Assembly (NCBI GenBank): GCA_963682055.1
Contig: OY821749.1
Location: 25,985,631-26,049,630, forward strand
Reading direction: 5' to 3'
DNA length: 64,000 bases
DNA from: Primula veris
Taxonomy: Eukaryota > Streptophyta > Magnoliopsida > Ericales > Primulaceae
The position numbers and the translations under genes are program-made. The first letter of the stretch is position 1; every line of letters begins with the position of its first letter. The notes under the pieces are model-generated. The model did no database searches, had not been told where the DNA came from, and was given only the letters and a program-made list of their open reading frames with translations. This document shows, piece by piece, positions 58,981 to 64,000 of this stretch.

Positions 58981-59054
58981 CTCGAAGATCAAGTTCTACT
59001 ACAAAAGCTTTCTCCCGCAATTCGCTGAACACATGCTTAGCACGCATAGAGTAC
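58981..59054 (-). pseudogene. Glutaredoxin-like exon captured in the CACTA element
   Basis: A 74-bp stretch with a good acceptor (ttcccattag) and donor (gtacta) encodes 24 residues containing YSMRAK, VFSEL and FVVELD. In class-I glutaredoxins the active-site CPY(C/S) is followed by --RAK-VF-EL, a short loop and (F/Y)VVELD--EDG. The exon begins right after the expected Cys-Pro and ends right before the expected acidic-Gly. No other glutaredoxin exon (such as one with TVPQVF) was found around it, so it looks like a captured gene fragment. A glutaredoxin reduces disulfides with glutathione; this fragment cannot do so. Confidence 0.65.
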
Positions 59055-59929
59055 CTAATGGGAAGGAAATGTAAAATGACTAGATAAGTTAAGGCTTGTT
59101 GAAAAAAAAAGTTCTCTGATATCAAGGGACATTTGTAAAATACAAAATGGAAATGACCAATAAAATTAACCTTGCCAAAGCAAGGACGGGGAGAGTGGAA
59201 AGCAAAACACAAGGAAATGTCAGTACTACGTAAATGTATGCCTATATCCAGTTTGATAACCTTACTAAGAACATTAGGACTCAATAAATTTATATAAGGT
59301 TCATGTGACACATTGATATCCAACTATGTAATTAACACTTAAGGCAACACTTAATAATTAATTGTTGGAGTCAAACATTTTACAACTGAAGACGAAAAGT
59401 AGAACTCTGTATTGTGTGGAATGCAGCAACAATATACAAAATTCCTATATTTTACATAGATAAGTCATTCTCAATTCTTAACTTTTTTTAAGTAACAGTG
59501 CAACTCAACACACAAGTCACAATTGCATAATATTCTGTGTTGAATGATTTTGAGTATAACCCAAATTTCTTCTATAACAATCAAAACACCATATTAAGGT
59601 ATTTAAGGTATTGAGGCAATACAAACAAAATTTAAGGGAAATCTAACCTGAATTAAAAACTACAAGGGAAAGAGAAAACATAATAGGAATTGTAATCTAA
59701 ACTACAAAGGCAACTTCACTGCTAGCAGCTATCAAACAAAAAGGCTTCATTTCTCACACCATAATCAGTCAACGAGTCCCTAAATTATCAACTGTGCATA
59801 CTTTTTACTAACACTCCAATGCAATTTACACGAACAAAAAACATGTACATTTTTTTCTTCAACAACTTCTTGTCTTCTTTTTTATGTGAATCTAACGGCC
59901 GACTTAGTTAATAGAAGTAATGGGCTCAT

Positions 59930-60670
59930 CACATATTTGTCATAAGAAAAAAAATATGTTTCCATCTTCCATTGATAAATATCAAAATAATTATAACAAT
60001 ATCTAAATATGTCATAGATATTGCTAGCAATATCTAATACAATAAACCTAGAGCAGCACAACACATTCAAGCCTAAGTGTCTGAAGTTTAAATTACCTAA
60101 TTCGATTATGTTTATGTTTTAAAATAATCACCAACCAATGTTAAATCTATCTATCTATATATATATTGCTAACCATATACATACATCGATCCTAGAGCAG
60201 AACACCACAACACAATCAACTCTTAAGTGTCTAAAACCAAAATTGAGCAAATCAGATTATGTTTCCATTTCCATTCATAAAAATCAAAAGTATCACAAAT
60301 CAATGGACATATGTATTGCTAAAAATATGCGGCATAGATCAGAACAACACAATCAAGTCTGAGTATCTAAAGGCTAAATCCAACAAATCAGATTTTCAAT
60401 GGATAAAAAATAAAAAATAAAAGTATTACAACTCAATATTACATATATATTGTTACTAATATGAACACATACACGTAGAGCATCACAACATAGTCAACTT
60501 CAAGTGTTTAAAGCCTAAACCGAGCTAATCCGATTTTGTTTCTATTTCGACATTGATAGAAATTAAGAGCACCACAAGCCACTGTTACATATATTTTGCT
60601 AACAAATACGCATTATAAACTTAGAGCAGCTCAACTCAATCAAGTCTACGCCTCTAAAGCCGAAGAGGAG
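59930..60670. repeat. Degenerate array of about 140-bp units in the CACTA element (right block)
   Basis: Copy of 44690-45430, with the same unit order and only few base changes. Confidence 0.75.
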
Positions 60671-61551
60671 GGAAATGAATAATATTTAAGTTGATAGTTT
60701 TATTGTACTTCCATATTGGAGTAGTATGGTCTACAAAGACAGTAGCCAATTTTTTTGCACAAATTAAGCCAAAACCTTAACTGAGGAATATTAGTGTGGT
60801 CGTTTCAGTTCTTATTTGGTTTGGTTTCCGTTCGGTTTCAATGATTTTAATTGTAAAACCAAACCGAAACGAAATGTTTCGCATTGGTTCATAATTTCCA
60901 AATATTATAGAAAAAAATACAAAGCAGTTAATTTATTCAATAGTAACATTTTTAAACCAAATTAATTTTTTTCTAGTCAATAGTGTAAAATTACGATAAT
61001 CTAACTTTACCAACAAAATAAGCTAATATTAACTCAAAATAAACACAATTTCACATATTAATGCAGTAATTCAACTAAATTATATTTATCAATAGGATAA
61101 ATCTGTCATATTAATGTTCTGATTGAGTGTGAAATACCATACCTTATATTGATCGAGCTAGAGTTAATTGCAGACATTGAATCACTAATTAAGAAGTAAT
61201 GAATTGTATAATGAATAAAGGAAAGAATCCAGTAATTTGTATTAGGGAAGGGAATGAATGTGTTAACCACGATCTGATCAGTTTCTAAGGGGTTTGGATT
61301 TGAGTAAATCACACTATCCGTTTATTTAGGAAGGAAAGTACTATAATTAAGGAGTGTTAAATATAATTATTTAATGATTTAAAGTTATCTAAATAGTTCC
61401 TTTAAATTTGCTGTAGAAATCCTGTCGCAATTTACGTCAGAAATTAAAGATGCATTTTCCTATCATAAATTTCTCACAACCCGTCACAAGCTACTGTCAC
61501 TCACAAAGCCGTCAGAAATTGCTGTAGCTAATCTTTGATTGTTTTGTAGTG

Positions 61552-61708
61552 TTAGGGTCATCGAGTTGATGGTTGTGACCGGACTCTTCGGTTTGAAGAC
61601 GGTAAAAGCCAATATTATTACGACCAGTAGTATGACTGCTAATATTACAACCGTGCATATGATGTTACATCTCCGTTTGTGAGGAGTTGAGAGAGGGGTA
61701 GAGCCCAT
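61552..61708 (-). pseudogene. LEA_2 copy 6, 5' fragment
   Basis: Identical in layout to 46263-46419: start codon, basic N-terminus, membrane segment and the first residues of the domain, then the tta target repeat and the CACTA end. Confidence 0.9.
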
Positions 61709-64000
61709 TAATTTCTTATAGTATTTTCAGGAATATGCATGTATGTACTATGAATTTAACAAAAGAGAACAAAATATATACGACCAGATAAGTAAATTAA
61801 GGAGATAGTGTGAGGTGTACTAGGGGAGGGGAAATGCATAGATTATTTATTTTTATATAAGACTAGTGATATTGTAGGTACAAATTTTTGACACAAACTG
61901 ATACAAAGACTTGTTGAGGACTGTTTGATCAAATGTATATCGACATAGATTAACGACAACGAGAGAATTTTTGTAAAAGTGTGACAAATACGCGTATATT
62001 ATCGCATTTTGTGGTGTCAAATTTTTGTTTGGAAATAATAAATATTGATAACAAATAATGTGATATTTATGAAATTTTTAATACATATTACTTTTTGAGT
62101 TTTGTACTTAATTTGTTTTTCTGTGATATTTATGAAATTTTTAATAATTCCTAAAACGTAAGTTCTTGTGATCAAGAGCCATTCAAAACTTTAGTATAAC
62201 ATTCACAAGAATAGAAATTTCAGAAGCATTCCAAGACCATTGCTTAGCGTGAAATGCTATCTATATATATATGGAGAAAGTGATTTAGTGACTAGAGTCT
62301 TTTAAATTAGTGTAAAAGAAATATAAAACTGATATACTCCTTCTGTTTTCGTCAACAATCTTCTATTATTTTTCACATTACAAAGTCGAACAATATTATT
62401 GTCACCCTCAAGAAGAGGTATTGGACGTTATTATAAAGAATCAATGTCCTCACAATACTATTATAGTAAGTAGTAAGTGGTATAAAAAATAATAGCAGTA
62501 TTAGAATAATTTAGCAGTATTTTGTTTAATTTGACATTATTTGCCTAAATGAAAAAGGAGTTGGGAAACAATTTGTAGTAAATATTAAGCTGACTAAATT
62601 GTATCTAGCTTAGTTGAAATTCACCCCAACTTTCTTTTTCTAATAGTAATTGTATAAGATTTTTTTGGATAAAATAAACAAGATGGTAGAAAATAGGGTT
62701 ATAATATTTGGATTCAGATTATGATGTAAAATATGATACTTTTCTCTATGTGCATATAAATTTTATTTATCATGATATTTCATCGTCGGGTGTCAAATGT
62801 AGGTGAAACGTTTCAAGTTGGATACTTTATATTTTTAATGCAATTTACCATGGTTTTATAAACTTAATTCCTTGATTACCCCATAAGGAAGAAATGCAGG
62901 CATGAATTTTATAGTCTATGGTCATCATTTATAGAAACAGTCAAGCTAATAAAACAACTTTATCTTACTCTTCTCCCTAACCAAAGCATTTTAAAATTCC
63001 GCTACCAGTCTGTCTTCATTTTCCAGATGTTACTTCAGCTAATATCAGAATAGATCCTCTAGGATCCTAATTAATAGTTTGTATTATTTTATTTTTTCAC
63101 ATTTGAAAATCGAAACAACATATAGTCACCTTCAAGAAAAAGTACTGAAATTATAAATAACTTTTAGGATAAGCAGTAGTACAATTATTCATCAACTAAA
63201 CAGTAGTACAATTATTCATCAACTAAACAGTACAATAATGACAATTTTTAGTGCCCAAAACCATTCATTTGGATTTGTGGTGGAGCCTGGGGAGGGGCGG
63301 CAGGCATATCCATGTATATACACCAGCAGATAATCGAGAGATACCCAAGGCATACCAGACTGATAGCTAAAATCTTTATGGTTACTCGAAAAGGCTTCCT
63401 TCTGTAGAATGGTATTGATGAACTGAAAGTTGAGCAGCAATTTTATCCTATTTGTTAGTATTTTTTTACAATCAACTTCCCTATAGTAGGTTGACTGTGA
63501 ATGAAAAGTTAACCATTTCTTAATTAAGGAGTATAACCAATGGTACCAAAATGTTTTAAAAATACAAAAGAAAAAAGAGGAAGAAAGGAGAAGGTTGCCA
63601 TCCCGAAAACTGCAACCAAGTTCTCACCAAATGTCACACTTGGCAGAGGGTAATTAATCTAAATTCAGTTTACTCGACAAATATAAAAGAAATTGATAAC
63701 AAAGTTGGAAACAAGTTTCGAACAACTGAGGAAACTCAATAAACTGTTGAAGTTTGATTTTACCATCTAATGAACTTAGGAAAATGCTTTGAATTTATTG
63801 AGGCATGAAAAAAAAAAGACTATTTGACATTTTTTATGTTTTTTTATTTTATTAATTAGCAATATGGACAAATGATTTAATCCTCGAAGGACAAAATAGG
63901 TGATCCTTTATACCATATAATAAGTTCCACGTGTTTGATTTGCCAAATCATCCATACTCATTAAATTCAGCCGCACTCTCTCTATGTATTGAAAGTTGAA
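61709..64000. other. Spacer of the right block, to the window end
   Basis: Repeat of 46420-48711. A small local duplication (acagtacaattattcatcaac) at 63175-63225 is not in the left block. Apart from the exon-like fragment at 63240-63305 no gene is seen. Confidence 0.6.
63240..63305 (-). pseudogene. Possible 3'-terminal exon fragment (PAAPPQAPP...MNGF), right block
   Basis: Copy of 47935-48000, reading MPAAPPQAPPQIQMNGF before a stop. Confidence 0.35.

Larger units (their letters stand above)
57612..61551. mobile_element. CACTA (En/Spm-type) transposon, complete non-autonomous copy, 3940 bp
   Basis: The left end is cactacgaaagaaatgatga; the right end, reversed, is cactacaaaacaatcaaaga. The arms then share gattagc-acagcaa, so the inverted repeat is about 35 bp with mismatches. 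The 3-bp target duplication tta lies at 57609-57611 and 61552-61554, exactly as CACTA elements make. Subterminal ccgtcgcaag, ttgcgac and gtcacaa motifs are repeated in both orientations near the ends. Flanking LEA sequence is continuous across the insert. No transposase was found, but a glutaredoxin-like exon and an array of about 140-bp units are inside. Confidence 0.92.
50551..64000. repeat. Large segmental duplication, right block
   Basis: Partner of 31171-48711. The left junction at about 50550 joins LEA-upstream sequence (caatgtcccc) directly to LEA 3'-flank sequence (acgaatccta). This is the copy without the Helitron and retrotransposon insertions and with the complete CACTA element. 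Confidence 0.9.

Overview
This looks like nuclear DNA of a flowering plant, probably a eudicot. It is very AT-rich. The genes have short exons with GT-AG introns and belong to plant families: a MED33/REF4-type Mediator subunit, an LEA_2 (late embryogenesis abundant, NDR1/HIN1-like) membrane protein, and a neprosin-domain protein. The spaces between them are full of plant transposons (CACTA, Helitron, Ty3/gypsy, MITE-like). I saw no rRNA or tRNA gene, CRISPR array or bacterial gene. The species cannot be named from the sequence.

Layout. The window is a cluster built by repeated duplication. The core module is an intronless LEA_2 gene followed, about 1.1-1.5 kb further right, by a six-exon neprosin gene, both on the minus strand. 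It occurs four times: LEA 8454-8790 with neprosin 9953-12304; LEA 21840-22439 with neprosin 23575-25897; LEA 31219-31812 with neprosin 33328-35656; LEA 50596-51195 with neprosin 52415-54744. Two further LEA copies (38075-46419 and 57185-61708) are split by transposons. The left third also holds three broken plus-strand copies of the 5' part of a MED33-like gene. Two of them (165-3494 and 3495-6811) are a 3.3-kb tandem duplication, and the third (17771-20512) keeps exon 1.

State of the genes. Three LEA copies have full-length frames. Of four neprosin copies only the last (52415-54744) reads through all six exons; each of the other three has one in-frame stop, in a different exon. All MED33-like copies are broken.

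History readable from the sequence. (1) LEA and neprosin amplified together. (2) One LEA copy took a 19-bp net deletion and a 3.94-kb CACTA element with a TTA target duplication; the element carries what looks like one glutaredoxin exon. (3) The block containing it was duplicated (about 31171-48711 and 50551-64000+). (4) In the left block a Ty3/gypsy element landed in the CACTA, and a deletion then removed its pol region, one LTR and about 880 bp of host DNA, fusing a gag-protease frame to LEA sequence. A 313-bp Helitron also sits only in the left block.

Function. LEA_2 proteins of this kind are single-pass membrane proteins linked to stress or defence, and neprosins are secreted glutamic peptidases. 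Their repeated pairing is structural evidence of co-duplication; a shared role is not shown by the sequence.
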